A stretch of DNA of 23,077 bases from an uncultured Collinsella sp. (GTDB taxonomy: Bacteria > Actinomycetota > Coriobacteriia > Coriobacteriales > Coriobacteriaceae). The position numbers were made by a program, and so were the translations under genes. The notes below the pieces were generated by a model. The model had not been told where the DNA came from and ran no database searches. It saw only the letters and a program-made list of their open reading frames with translations. Shown in pieces: positions 1 through 8,367 of this stretch; the stretch's first letter is position 1; each line of letters starts with the position of its first letter. The stretch lies in the NCBI GenBank assembly GCA_902475375.1, contig CABRZC010000025.1:1-23077 (forward strand). Reading direction: 5' to 3'.

Positions 1-54
1 AATAAGAACGTATTTCGAAACAATTCCATGCAATTTATTTCGAAAAACACGCTA

Positions 55-1131
55 CTAGACAGTCCTGACGCCCGAACGATTGAAAAAGGCCGCCAGATGC
101 GTATACAACGCACACCGCATAGGCTTGGCACTAGCTATCGAACCATAGAGCAGACCTAAGCCCCGATGATTGCCCTTAAGAGCCGCAACCATCTGACGGG
201 TACGCTGCGCTTCGAGCATATCATGCAAACGGGCCGAACGCTCTATTGAAGACACCCCATGGGGGCTCAGACACAAATTTTCGATGCAGGCAACCAGACC
301 GGCGTAGTAATACCGCTGGCAGACCAGCTTCAACTGATCGCCACCGCCCGCGACGGCAAGCGAGTCGGCAAGCCTGTCGAGCGCCCCGATATCATCAGAA
401 AGCCTGGCAAACATTGTGGGGTCAAACGTCTCCGTAATCGACGGCGCCACTGCATGAAAACGGGCATGGCCACATCCCGAAACGCGCTTTGCCTGCGAAA
501 GCGCGAGCGTCAAAAAAGACACCGTGCGAAACGCATCGCCATGCGCAAGGCACGCCTCAAAGAGGGCGCGATCATACAGCACGCCAGAGGTCTGTCGGAT
601 TAAACCACAGGAAACCAATTGGGTCAGGCAAGCCGCCCGGTCCTCATCTTCAGAAACGGATGTCGCGTCCAAAACTCGGGAATGACGTTCGCGGTGAACA
701 TCGTAGCGATCGAGCGAAACAGAGGGAAACACGATGTCAGCCGAAGCGTCGCAGGAGGTTTCGACCATCTGCGAAAGGGACTGCGGCGCAAACCACTCAT
801 TGGCATTCATCGCAATGATCTGGGAGCCGCGCGAAGCCGCAAAGCCGGCACGCAGGCAGGCGCCAGGCACTGGGTCCTCAACATCAATCAAATCAATATG
901 AATGTCTCTGCCGGCGGCAACTTCGAGTGAATGGCGCACACCAGCTACCACGCCGCGGCAAACGACGACAATTTGCAAATCGTAGAGGTCTTGGTTCTGG
1001 ACACTCTCGAGAGCGCGCATCGTATAACTGGGCGAACCCTCAACAATCAGGATCACCGAAAGTCGCGGATGCGAACCACGTCGAACCAAGTTTTCCGTCC
1101 TCTCGACAGCCAGTAACAAACTGTCGTTCAT
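55..1131 (-). CDS. Glycosyltransferase family 2-like protein, degenerate active site
   Basis: The protein is 358 aa from the preferred ATG. An in-frame ATG five codons upstream has no ribosome binding site, whereas the chosen one follows GGGGTG. Residues about 23-60 (core SVILIVEGSP, then ALESVQNQDLYDLQIVVV) match the first beta-alpha-beta of GT-A family 2 glycosyltransferases. Residues 90-120 (GACLRAGFAASRGSQIIAMN) match the block that normally ends in the metal-binding D-x-D. Here that motif reads MNANEWF (about 108-114), so both acidic ligands are replaced by Asn, and the usual DDGS after the second strand is also missing. The C-terminal ~120 residues are helical and resemble the accessory region of other family-2 enzymes. 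The fold call is fairly safe, but catalytic activity is doubtful. It lies downstream of truA in the same direction after 119 bp, with no convincing promoter of its own. No membrane segment is evident. Confidence 0.6.
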   Translation of the reverse strand: MNDSLLLAVERTENLVRRGSHPRLSVILIVEGSPSYTMRALESVQNQDLYDLQIVVVCRGVVAGVRHSLEVAAGRDIHIDLIDVEDPVPGACLRAGFAASRGSQIIAMNANEWFAPQSLSQMVETSCDASADIVFPSVSLDRYDVHRERHSRVLDATSVSEDEDRAACLTQLVSCGLIRQTSGVLYDRALFEACLAHGDAFRTVSFLTLALSQAKRVSGCGHARFHAVAPSITETFDPTMFARLSDDIGALDRLADSLAVAGGGDQLKLVCQRYYYAGLVACIENLCLSPHGVSSIERSARLHDMLEAQRTRQMVAALKGNHRGLGLLYGSIASAKPMRCALYTHLAAFFNRSGVRTV

Positions 1132-1250
1132 GGTACACCCCGTCATTTAATGCGGATGGTCGCCCGTCGCGATGCACGTCAAGAACAGATGTTGCACACG
1201 CCCCGCTCACAGGCACCGCACACAAAGATCGCCGTCAGGCAGCCACTTCC

Positions 1251-2075
1251 CTAATCGAGCACCACAAGCTCGGTGGGGTCGTAGTCCACGCCCATAAAGG
1301 TAAGACCGCATGCGGGTGCCGTAGGACCAGCTGCAGTACGATCGCAGGCATCAATTACCTCGCGCATCCACTCGGGATCGCGGCGATGCATGCCGATCTC
1401 AACAAGGGTGCCCACAATGGTTCGCACCATCGAATGCAAAAACGCATTGCCCTCGATGGTAAACGTGAGGATGTCCTCGCCAAAGGCGACCTCATGGCCA
1501 AACTCGGCACGCATTACGCAGCGGTGCGTAGGTTTGCCCACGGCAGAGGCGACCTTGCAAAAGCTCTTAAAGTCCTGCTCGCCCAAAAGCGCAGGGCAGG
1601 CGGCCGCCATCGCATCGACGTCCAGGGGATAGCGATGCCACCACACTGCACCGCGTGACAGCACGGGCCGCGCATCACGGTCGGCAATGCGATAGGTGTA
1701 AGTGCGAGAGCGCGCGTCAAAACGTGCAGAAAAGCCCTTACGAGCCTTGTAGACCTCGTTTATGGCGATATCTTTGCCCAGGAGGGCATCCATAGCCCTC
1801 AGCCACCTACGGCGCGTATACGCAAGCTCAGCGTCCGTTACGGGCACGCTGATGTATTGGGCCACCGCATGAACGCCGGCATCGGTACGCCCCGCGCACG
1901 TCAGATCGATTGGGCGGCGCAGCAACGTCTCGATTGCACGGCGTAGCTCGCCCGCGACCGTCGTCTGGCCCGGCTGCTCGGCAAATCCGCTATAGGAGGA
2001 GCCATCGTAGGCCACGCGAAATACAAGGGTGGCGTCGAGCTCGGGGGTCGAATTGAAATCAGACGGCGCAGTCAT
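1251..2075 (-). CDS. truA: tRNA pseudouridine(38-40) synthase TruA
   Basis: TruA isomerises uridine to pseudouridine at positions 38-40 of the tRNA anticodon arm. The protein is 274 aa from the ATG preceded by GGGAG six bases upstream; a TTG five codons earlier is possible but has no ribosome binding site. The family signature CAGRTDAGVHA holds the catalytic Asp (residue 65 from this start). YDGSSYSGFAEQPG near the N-terminus and GNAFLHSMVRTIVGTLVEIG near residue 210 are the other conserved TruA blocks. truA follows rplQ in many actinobacterial and Firmicutes genomes. Here a strong terminator sits between them, so truA is probably transcribed by read-through or from a weak promoter in the 35-bp gap after that terminator. 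Confidence 0.95.
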   Translation of the reverse strand: MTAPSDFNSTPELDATLVFRVAYDGSSYSGFAEQPGQTTVAGELRRAIETLLRRPIDLTCAGRTDAGVHAVAQYISVPVTDAELAYTRRRWLRAMDALLGKDIAINEVYKARKGFSARFDARSRTYTYRIADRDARPVLSRGAVWWHRYPLDVDAMAAACPALLGEQDFKSFCKVASAVGKPTHRCVMRAEFGHEVAFGEDILTFTIEGNAFLHSMVRTIVGTLVEIGMHRRDPEWMREVIDACDRTAAGPTAPACGLTFMGVDYDPTELVVLD

Positions 2076-2110
2076 GGGCGCTCCCAACAAACTAGCAACG
2101 GTATTGCGAC

Positions 2111-2141
2111 AAAAAAAGAGGGGTACGCGAACGTACCCCTC
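2111..2141 (-). terminator. Rho-independent terminator after rplQ
   Basis: A perfect 10-bp stem (GAGGGGTACG, 2118-2127, with CGTACCCCTC, 2132-2141) closes a 4-nt loop. On the minus strand it is followed at once by seven T residues (the A run at 2111-2117). It lies 26 bp past the rplQ stop and marks the end of the ribosomal-protein operon. Confidence 0.92.
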
Positions 2142-2167
2142 GAATATAGCCTATGCAGACAGAATGT

Positions 2168-2635
2168 CTACTCAGCGGTCTCCTCAGCAGGAGCCTCCTC
2201 GACAGCCTCGACCTTCTTGGGAGCAGCGGCCTTCTTGGGGGCCGGAGCAGCCTTCTTGGCCTTAGGCGTGCAAGGCTCGGTGACGAGCTCCATGATAACG
2301 ATGGGAGCGTTGTCGCCCTTACGGTTACCGAGCTTCATGATGCGGGTGTAACCGCCGTTGCGGTCCTGCCACATGCCCTGGGCAGCCTTGTCGAAAATCT
2401 CGGCAACGAGCTGCTTATCGCCGAGCTTGGCGATGGCCAGACGACGAGAGTGCAGGTCGCCCTTCTTGGCCCAGGTGATGATCGGATCGACGACCGAACG
2501 CAGCGCCTTAGCGCGGGTCTCGGTGGTCTTGATGCGGTCGTTCTCGAAGAGGGCCTTGGCCAGGCTCTTCTTCATGGCCTTGGTGTGGCTCGCATCGGTG
2601 CCGAGCTTCAGGCCCTTCTTAACGTTGTGACGCAT
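2168..2635 (-). CDS. rplQ: 50S ribosomal protein L17
   Basis: L17 binds 23S rRNA in the large subunit. The N-terminus MRHNVKKGLKLG and the TTETRAKALRSVVD block are diagnostic. The protein is 155 aa, longer than the ~127 aa of E. coli. The excess is a low-complexity Lys/Ala/Pro then Glu/Ala tail (residues 122-155), which is common in actinobacterial L17. The ATG has AGGAG about 10 bases upstream. It is the last gene of the operon, 30 bp after rpoA, with an intrinsic terminator just downstream. Confidence 0.97.
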   Translation of the reverse strand: MRHNVKKGLKLGTDASHTKAMKKSLAKALFENDRIKTTETRAKALRSVVDPIITWAKKGDLHSRRLAIAKLGDKQLVAEIFDKAAQGMWQDRNGGYTRIMKLGNRKGDNAPIVIMELVTEPCTPKAKKAAPAPKKAAAPKKVEAVEEAPAEETAE

Positions 2636-2665
2636 GGTCTAGTTTCTCCTCAAATATGCGAAGCA

Positions 2666-3607
2666 TTAAGCCTTCAGGCTCAGGCCCATGGACTCAAGCT
2701 TGTCCTTCACTTCCTCGATCGACTTAACACCGAAGTTACGGATGTTAAGCAGATCGTTCTCCGAGAACTCAACGAGCTGACGGACCGAGTGAATGCTGGC
2801 GCGCTTAAGGCAGTTGTAGGAACGGACGGAAAGGTCCAGATCCTCGATCTGCTTGTCCAACTCGGCGTTGTCGTTGGTGACCTCGGGAGCGAAGATCGAA
2901 GCCTCCTCCTCGACCTCGGGGGTCTCGGCAAGGTTCATAAAGGCAGCCATATGCTGGTTGATGATATTGGCAGCCTGGACCACGGCGTCGCGCGGAGCGA
3001 TGGAGCCGTTGGTCTCGATCTCGAGGACAAGGCGGTCGTAGTCGGTGTGCTGACCGACACGGCAAGCCTCAACGAGCTTGGCGCAACGGGACACCGGCGA
3101 GTACAGCGAGTCGACGTGGATCACACCGATGGGATCGTTGTCACGCTTGTTAGCCTCGCCAGAGACATAGCCGCGGCCATAGCCGATGCGCATGCTCATG
3201 GTAAGATGGCCACCCTCGGTGAGCGTAGCGATGTGCTGCTCGGGGTTGACCAGCTCAAACTCGGACGGAATAAAGAAGTCCGCACCGGTGACCTCGCAGG
3301 GGCCGTCAACCGAAATGGTGGCGGTCGCCTCGTCGGTCGTGCCGAGAGCCCTGAAGACAAGACCCTTGACATTCAGGACGATGTCGGTGACATCCTCGAC
3401 CATGTTAGGGATGGTCATGAACTCGTGCTGCGCGCCATCGATCTGAATAGCCTCGACGGCGGCACCCTCGAGCGAGGACAGAAGAACGCGACGAAGGGAA
3501 TTACCCAGCGTATCGCCGTAGCCACGCTCGAGCGGCTCAACGGAGACACGAGCAGACGTCTCGTTAATCTCTTCGACCTGAACCTGAGGCCTAATGAATT
3601 CTGACAT
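2666..3607 (-). CDS. rpoA: DNA-directed RNA polymerase subunit alpha
   Basis: This is the alpha subunit, 313 aa. The N-terminal domain (residues ~1-225) dimerises and nucleates assembly of beta and beta'; it contains LERGYGDTLGNSLRRVLLSS. An acidic linker (EVEEEASIF, ~231-239) leads to the C-terminal domain (~250-313). Residues corresponding to the E. coli DNA/UP-element contacts are present: R262, N265 (VRSYNCLKRA), then G293, K295 and S296 (NFGVKS). UP-element recognition is therefore expected to work. The start is supported by GGAGG six bases before the ATG. It lies between rpsD and rplQ as in the classical alpha operon. Confidence 0.98.
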   Translation of the reverse strand: MSEFIRPQVQVEEINETSARVSVEPLERGYGDTLGNSLRRVLLSSLEGAAVEAIQIDGAQHEFMTIPNMVEDVTDIVLNVKGLVFRALGTTDEATATISVDGPCEVTGADFFIPSEFELVNPEQHIATLTEGGHLTMSMRIGYGRGYVSGEANKRDNDPIGVIHVDSLYSPVSRCAKLVEACRVGQHTDYDRLVLEIETNGSIAPRDAVVQAANIINQHMAAFMNLAETPEVEEEASIFAPEVTNDNAELDKQIEDLDLSVRSYNCLKRASIHSVRQLVEFSENDLLNIRNFGVKSIEEVKDKLESMGLSLKA

Positions 3608-3639
3608 GTATTACCTCCAGCCTCAGCAGCCCGGATGGA

Positions 3640-4236
3640 CTACTTAGAGTAGAGCTCGACGATGAGCTGCTCGTTGATATCACCGCTGATCTGCTCACGC
3701 GTCGGCAGAGCGAGCACGTTACCAGACAGCTTCTCGATATCGACCTCGAGCCAGCCAGGGACCTCGAAACGCTCGGAGGAAATCAGGGCCTCCTTGATGG
3801 GGAGGAGGTCACGGAACTTCTCGCCGACAGCGACGACGTCGCCGGCCTTGACGCGGTAGGACGGGATGTCCACGCGCTTGCCGTTCACGGTGAAGTGACC
3901 GTGACGGACGGACTGACGAGCCTCTTTGCGGGTGCGGGCGAAGCCAAGACGGAAGACGACGTTGTCGAGGCGAGACTCAAGAATGATCATGAGGTTCTCA
4001 CCGGTGACGCCGTTCATCTTACGGGCCTTGTTGAAGTAGCCGTGGAACTGCTTCTCCAGAACGCCGTAGATGAACTTAACCTTCTGCTTCTCGCGCAGCT
4101 GCATGCCGTACTCAGATTCCTTGCGACGGCGCTTGGGCTGACGGATAGATTCCTTCTTGCTGCTGTAACCGAGCTCAGCGGGATCGATCCCGAGCTGACG
4201 GCAGCGCTTAAGAACAGGAGTCCTGTCGATTGCCAT
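3640..4236 (-). CDS. rpsD: 30S ribosomal protein S4
   Basis: S4 binds the 5' domain of 16S rRNA and is a primary assembly protein. The protein is 198 aa. The S4 RNA-binding domain runs from about residue 88 to 150 (SRLDNVVFRLGFARTRKEAR, then VNGKRVDIPSYRVKAGD). The N-terminal region has a single Cys (C12) and no four-Cys zinc knuckle, so it is the zinc-independent form. AAAGGA precedes the ATG. In E. coli S4 also represses the alpha operon at rpsM; whether that applies here cannot be seen from sequence. Confidence 0.97.
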   Translation of the reverse strand: MAIDRTPVLKRCRQLGIDPAELGYSSKKESIRQPKRRRKESEYGMQLREKQKVKFIYGVLEKQFHGYFNKARKMNGVTGENLMIILESRLDNVVFRLGFARTRKEARQSVRHGHFTVNGKRVDIPSYRVKAGDVVAVGEKFRDLLPIKEALISSERFEVPGWLEVDIEKLSGNVLALPTREQISGDINEQLIVELYSK

Positions 4237-4255
4237 ATTGATACGATCCTTTCAG

Positions 4256-4660
4256 TTACACGCGGCGACGCTTCTTGGGGCGGCAGCCGTTGTGCGGGAT
4301 GGGGGTCTTGTCCTGGATGCTCGAGACCTCGAGGCCAGCAGCCTGGAGGGAGCGGATGGCGGTCTCACGACCGGAGCCGGGGCCCTTGACGAAGACGGAA
4401 ACCTTCTTCATACCGTGCTCCATGGCCTGCTTGGCAGCAGCCTCGGCAGCCATCTGGGCAGCGAACGGCGTGGACTTACGGGAGCCCTTGAAGCCCACCT
4501 GGCCAGCCGACTTCCAGGAAATGACGTTGCCCTGGGGATCGGTGATCGAAACGATCGTGTTGTTGAACGTAGAACGAATGTGAGCCTGACCCACGGAAAT
4601 GTTCTTACGGTCCGCGCGCTTCAGACGGGCAGCGCGAACGTTCTTCTTAGCAGTAGCCAT
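4256..4660 (-). CDS. rpsK: 30S ribosomal protein S11
   Basis: S11 lies on the small-subunit platform near the E site. The protein is 134 aa. GPGSGRETAIRSLQAAGL and the basic C-terminus IPHNGCRPKKRRRV are diagnostic, as is the HIRSTFNNTIVSITD block near the N-terminus. The gene sits 14 bp after the rpsM stop, with GGAG in the gap. It shows the ordinary family length and nothing unusual. Confidence 0.98.
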   Translation of the reverse strand: MATAKKNVRAARLKRADRKNISVGQAHIRSTFNNTIVSITDPQGNVISWKSAGQVGFKGSRKSTPFAAQMAAEAAAKQAMEHGMKKVSVFVKGPGSGRETAIRSLQAAGLEVSSIQDKTPIPHNGCRPKKRRRV

Positions 4661-4674
4661 CTATCTAGCGCTCC

Positions 4675-5049
4675 TTATTTCTTCTTCTTAGCACCGATCT
4701 GACGCTTCGGGCCCTTGCGGGTACGAGCGTTAGTGTGGGTGCGCTGGCCGCGGACCGGGAGGCCCTTGCGGTGACGAAGGCCGCGGTTGCAGCCGATGTC
4801 CATAAGGCGCTTGACGTTCTGGTTGCGCTCACGGCGGAGGTCGCCCTCAACCATGATCTGGTTCTTGTCGATATAATCGCGGATGGCGTTAACCTCATCC
4901 TCGGTGAGGTCCTTAACGCGCGTATCCACGTTAACGTTGCACTCGACGCAAATCTTCGTCGCAGTGGTGCGGCCGATGCCGTAAATGTAGGTCAGACCGA
5001 TCTCAACGCGCTTCTCACGCGGGAGGTCGACACCATTAATACGGGCCAA
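4675..5049 (-). CDS. rpsM: 30S ribosomal protein S13 (TTG start)
   Basis: S13 sits in the small-subunit head and contacts the P-site tRNA and the intersubunit bridge. The protein is 124 aa. It begins ARINGVDLPREKRVEIGLTY and carries the conserved C-terminal HRKGLPVRGQRTHTNARTRK. The start codon is TTG rather than ATG. It is fixed by the conserved second residue (Ala-Arg-Ile) and by GAGGAG about six bases upstream, which itself overlaps the end of rpmJ. The gap to rpmJ is 14 bp. Confidence 0.97.
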   Translation of the reverse strand: MARINGVDLPREKRVEIGLTYIYGIGRTTATKICVECNVNVDTRVKDLTEDEVNAIRDYIDKNQIMVEGDLRRERNQNVKRLMDIGCNRGLRHRKGLPVRGQRTHTNARTRKGPKRQIGAKKKK

Positions 5050-5063
5050 CGTAGTCTCCTCTC

Positions 5064-5177
5064 TTAACCCTGACGCTGCTTATGACGGGGGTTCTCGCAA
5101 ATGACGAGGACCTTGCCATGGCGCCTAATGATTTTGCACTTATCGCACATCTTCTTGACCGAAGGACGTACCTTCAT
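5064..5177 (-). CDS. rpmJ: 50S ribosomal protein L36, zinc type
   Basis: This is a short gene of 37 codons plus stop, read directly from the sequence. The product begins MKVRPSVKKMCDKCK and ends PRHKQRQG. The zinc-ribbon ligands C11, C14, C27 and H32 are all present, so this is the zinc-containing form of L36. AAAGGA lies six bases before the ATG. It lies between infA and rpmJ's usual partner rpsM, as in most bacterial alpha operons. Confidence 0.97.
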   Translation of the reverse strand: MKVRPSVKKMCDKCKIIRRHGKVLVICENPRHKQRQG

Positions 5178-5327
5178 CGTTCTTCCTTTCGGTAGCGCTC
5201 AAACTACTTCCCTACTATCTACTCGCCCAGCCGCAGGCGTTTAAAACTATGGCTGGTCTTCACACACAATCCGACCGTAGGTTGAGCTAAGCCTGCAGTC
5301 GGAAAAGGAGTGCGTGTATGCGTGCCG

Positions 5328-5546
5328 CTATTTATAGCGATAGGTGATGCGGCCGCGGGTCAGGTCGTACGGGGAAAGCTCCACGACAACCCTGTCACCG
5401 GGGAGAATACGGATGTAATTCATTCGGATCTTGCCAGAAATGTTGCACAGAACCGAATGACCGTTCTCGAGCTCAACCTTAAACATGGCGTTGGGCAGCG
5501 GTTCCTTTACCGTACCCTCGAGCTCAATTGCGTCTTCCTTCTTCAC
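5328..5546 (-). CDS. infA: Translation initiation factor IF-1
   Basis: IF-1 is a small OB-fold protein that occupies the A site of the 30S subunit during initiation. EGTVKEPLPNAMFKVELENG and SPYDLTRGRITYRYK are the family signature. There is no in-frame ATG. A GTG at 5546 gives 72 aa, the standard IF-1 length, and is the start given here. A TTG at 5552 gives 74 aa and lies closer to the purine-rich AGAAAG, so it remains a real alternative. The gene is isolated within the operon by 104 bp upstream (map) and 150 bp downstream (rpmJ), and it may have its own promoter. Confidence 0.93.
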   Translation of the reverse strand: MKKEDAIELEGTVKEPLPNAMFKVELENGHSVLCNISGKIRMNYIRILPGDRVVVELSPYDLTRGRITYRYK

Positions 5547-5607
5547 AAGCAATCATCTTTCTCTAGAAAACGACAGCGATTGAGTATTCTACAACACGTA
5601 TGCACGC

Positions 5608-5636
5608 ATCGTATTAACTTCGTAATGGCTCCACAA
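5608..5636 (-). promoter_or_regulatory. Candidate internal promoter for infA
   Basis: On the minus strand, TTGTGG (5631-5636) and TACGAT (5608-5613) are separated by 17 bp. They match the vegetative -35 and -10 consensus at 3/6 and 4/6 positions. A second possible -10, TAGAAT, lies a little closer to infA. The site falls in the 98-bp map-infA gap, where an internal alpha-operon promoter would be reasonable. The match is weak. Confidence 0.3.
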
Positions 5637-5650
5637 CTAAGCGGAACTTG

Positions 5651-6439
5651 TTACATTTCTCCGCCTTGGAGCGAACACCAAGCACCTTGGGCATCCGTGG
5701 TGAGAATCACCGGACCGTCATTGGTAATGGCGACGGTGTTCTCGTAGTGCGCGGCGGGCAGGTGGTCGTTGGTCGTAACAATCCAACCGTCGGAGCCCGT
5801 GCTCACATGGTTGGAACCCATCGTAACCATCGGCTCGATGGCAATGACCATGCCGGCCTGGAGGCGAACGCCCCTCCCCTTCTTTCCATAGTTAGGAACG
5901 TTGGGGTCCTCGTGCATCACGCGGCCAATGCCATGACCCACATAGTCACGAAGCACGCCGTAACCGTGAGACTCGGCAAGGGACTGAACGGCATAACCGA
6001 CGTCCCCGATATGGTTACCGGGAACAGCCTGCTCGATTGCAGCCTTAAGGCAATCGCGCGTGACCTCGCACAAAGCCTTGGCTTCGGGCGTGGGGGTGCC
6101 GACGAAAAACGTCCATGCGTTATCGCCGACCCAACCGTCGACAACGGCTCCCGTATCGATGGAGATGATATCGCCATCGCGCAGGATCATGTCAGGGTTG
6201 GGAATACCGTGGACCACGGCATCGTTGATCGATGCGCAAATGGTCCCCGGGAACCCGCCGTAACCCTTAAAGGCGGGGGTGCCGCCATGCATGCGGATAA
6301 TCTGCTCCGCGAGCTGATCGAGCTCAAAAGTCGAAACGCCGGGGCGCACCATGGCTCCAACGTGGCGGAGCGCCATCTTAGATAGCGCTCCTGCCTTCTT
6401 CATCTGCTCGATTTGCGTTGCAGACTTAATCTTGATCAT
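5651..6439 (-). CDS. map: Type I methionine aminopeptidase
   Basis: This enzyme removes the initiator Met from nascent proteins. The protein is 262 aa. All five dimetal ligands are visible: D95 (IDTGA), D106 (VGDNAW), H169 (YVGHGIG), E202 (AIEPM) and E233 (HYENTV). H77 (VVHGIP) and H176 (VMHEDP) are the substrate-pocket histidines. No SH3-binding or zinc-finger extension is present, so it is the short type Ia form. Its ATG overlaps the adk stop by four bases, which indicates translational coupling. The end position leaves a 98-bp gap before infA. Confidence 0.97.
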   Translation of the reverse strand: MIKIKSATQIEQMKKAGALSKMALRHVGAMVRPGVSTFELDQLAEQIIRMHGGTPAFKGYGGFPGTICASINDAVVHGIPNPDMILRDGDIISIDTGAVVDGWVGDNAWTFFVGTPTPEAKALCEVTRDCLKAAIEQAVPGNHIGDVGYAVQSLAESHGYGVLRDYVGHGIGRVMHEDPNVPNYGKKGRGVRLQAGMVIAIEPMVTMGSNHVSTGSDGWIVTTNDHLPAAHYENTVAITNDGPVILTTDAQGAWCSLQGGEM

Positions 6440-7062
6440 AGACCGAGAGCCTCTTTGACATCCCCGTACACGGTCTCGCGAGCCTGGTCACCGTTGACCG
6501 ACTTGAGCAGACCCTGGCCACGATAGTAGTCGACGAGCGGGCTCGTGGACTTCTCGTAGACGTCGAGACGGTTCTTGATGGTCTCGGGCTTGTCGTCGTC
6601 GCGCTGATACATCTCGCCACCGCACTTGGGGCAGGTGGCATCGGCAGCGGTGCCGGTGTAACCGCAGGCGCGGCAGGTGCGACGCGAAGACAGACGATCG
6701 ATGATGACCTCGGGGGCCACGTCGACCAGAAGGGCGCAGTCGATCTCGCGACCCATGGCGGAGAGCTCGGAATCGAGCGTCACAGCCTGGGCGGTGTTGC
6801 GCGGGAAGCCGTCGAGGATGAAGCCCTGCTGGGCGTCATCGGCAGCAAGGCGCTCCTTGACAAGGTCGATCACGAGCTGGTCGGGAACGAGCTCGCCAGC
6901 GTCCATGTACTTCTTAGCCTGAATACCAAGCTCGGTGCCACCCTTGACGGCAGCACGCAGCAGGTCGCCCGTGGAAATGTGAGCGACGCCAAACTCGGCG
7001 ACGAGCTCCTGTGCGACGGTGCCCTTACCGGCACCCGGAGCTCCGAGCAATACGAGGTTCAT
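6436..7062 (-). CDS. adk: Adenylate kinase
   Basis: Adenylate kinase catalyses ATP + AMP = 2 ADP. The protein is 208 aa from the ATG at 7062, which follows AGGAGG by seven bases; a TTG two codons earlier is less likely. The P-loop GAPGAGKGT is at residues 7-15, and the AMP-binding DGFPR is at 84-88. The LID domain carries four cysteines in CRACG and CPKCG (130, 133, 144, 147), so it is the zinc-bearing LID type common in Gram-positives. The gene lies between secY and map as in many spc operons and overlaps map by four bases. Confidence 0.97.
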   Translation of the reverse strand: MNLVLLGAPGAGKGTVAQELVAEFGVAHISTGDLLRAAVKGGTELGIQAKKYMDAGELVPDQLVIDLVKERLAADDAQQGFILDGFPRNTAQAVTLDSELSAMGREIDCALLVDVAPEVIIDRLSSRRTCRACGYTGTAADATCPKCGGEMYQRDDDKPETIKNRLDVYEKSTSPLVDYYRGQGLLKSVNGDQARETVYGDVKEALGL

Positions 7063-7080
7063 GAGCAATCCTCCTCTAGC

Positions 7081-8367
7081 CTATTTAAAGAATCCATCGT
7101 AATCATACATCTTGATCTGGCCTTCGAGCTTATCGACCGTGTCGAGCACGACGCCGACCATGATGAGGATGGACGTGCCGCCAAATGCCTGGATCAGATG
7201 GTTACCCGTGAAGGAGAAGATGATCGAAGGCACGATGGCGATGAGCGCCAAAAAGACAGCGCTGGGAAGCGTAATCTTGTTGAGCGCGTTCTTGATGTAG
7301 GCCGCGGTAGCCCTACCCGGACGCACGCCCGGAATAAAGCCGCCCTGCTTCTTAAGGTTGTCGGCCGTGTCATCGGGATTGAACACCATGGAGGTGTAGA
7401 AGTACGCGAAGAACACGATGAGGACAACGTTAAGCACCCAGTTGAGCCAACCGGTCGAAAGCGCGGAGGCAACTGCCTGAATCCAGCCGATGCCGGGGAA
7501 GAACACGGCAATCTGAGCCGGGAAGTACAGCAGCGCCGAAGCGAAGATGATCGGCACGACACCCGCGGTGTTGACCTTGATGGGCAGGTAGGTGGTCTGG
7601 CCACCCATCATGCGACGGCCAACGACGCGTTTGGCGTAGGAGACCGGGATGCGGCGCTGGCCGCGCTCAAGGAAAACAATCAGCGGAATAACCAGCAGGA
7701 TGATGGCGCAGATGATCACCATGGTGATGATGCCACCGGCATTGCCCTCGGTGCTGGAAAAGATCGCCTGCGGCAGACCGGCCATGATGTTCGCGAAGAT
7801 GATCAGCGACATGCCATTGCCGATACCGCGCTGGGTGATGAGCTCACCAATCCACATGATCAGCATGGCGCCCGCGGTGAGCGTACCGACGATCATGAGG
7901 TCGAAGATGATCTCGGGAGCGCCGGCGCCATTGAAGCTGATGCCGAAGCTCTTAAAGAGGAAGAGGTAACCCACGGAGTTGAGGATTGCCAGAGCCAAGG
8001 TGAGGTAACGCGAATACTGCGTAATCTTGGTCTGACCGACCTCGCCCTCGCGGGCAAGCTCATGCAGGGAAGGCACGACGGCCTGGAGCATCTGGAGGAT
8101 GATCGAGCTGGTGATGTAAGGCATGATGCCCAGCGAAAACACCGACACATAGCTCAACGCGCCGCCAGAGAAAAGATTCAGGAGGGCCATAGCACCTGCG
8201 GCGACCGAATTGTTATCGGTCGAGAAAAGGCCCAGCATCCCCTGGAAGGGAATGCCGGGCACAGGAACGTGCGCACCAATGCGGTACACGACGAGCATAG
8301 CTATGGTAAAAAGAATCTTTTCGCGCAATTCTTTGATGCGGAAAGCATTCTTAAGACCATTTAGCAC
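7081..8367 (-). CDS. secY: Protein translocase subunit SecY
   Basis: SecY forms the channel of the Sec translocon in the cytoplasmic membrane. The protein is 428 aa with ten hydrophobic segments. Landmarks are the N-terminal amphipathic helix FRIKELREKILFTIAMLVVY, the plug-region PVPGIP, the QRGIGNGMSLIIFANI block and the cytoplasmic loop ERGQRRIPVSYAKR. The start is GTG, fixed by the LNGLKNAFRIKELR homology, and it overlaps the last codons of rplO, so the two are translationally coupled. The typical neighbours rplO and adk are in place. Confidence 0.97.
   Translation of the reverse strand: MLNGLKNAFRIKELREKILFTIAMLVVYRIGAHVPVPGIPFQGMLGLFSTDNNSVAAGAMALLNLFSGGALSYVSVFSLGIMPYITSSIILQMLQAVVPSLHELAREGEVGQTKITQYSRYLTLALAILNSVGYLFLFKSFGISFNGAGAPEIIFDLMIVGTLTAGAMLIMWIGELITQRGIGNGMSLIIFANIMAGLPQAIFSSTEGNAGGIITMVIICAIILLVIPLIVFLERGQRRIPVSYAKRVVGRRMMGGQTTYLPIKVNTAGVVPIIFASALLYFPAQIAVFFPGIGWIQAVASALSTGWLNWVLNVVLIVFFAYFYTSMVFNPDDTADNLKKQGGFIPGVRPGRATAAYIKNALNKITLPSAVFLALIAIVPSIIFSFTGNHLIQAFGGTSILIMVGVVLDTVDKLEGQIKMYDYDGFFK

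Noticed and set aside
1..54. Repeated TTTCGAAA in the first 54 bases
   Set aside because: Two short copies in AT-rich DNA at the window edge; too little sequence to support a site or terminator.
2153..3604. Long open frame (483 codons) on the plus strand opposite rplQ and rpoA
   Set aside because: It is antisense to two certain genes in high-GC DNA. The protein is Leu/Val/Asp-rich with no family motif, as expected of a shadow frame.
6979..8364. A 461-codon plus-strand frame opposite secY
   Set aside because: The product is rich in His, Asp and Arg, which is the complement pattern of membrane-protein codons. SecY on the other strand is unambiguous.
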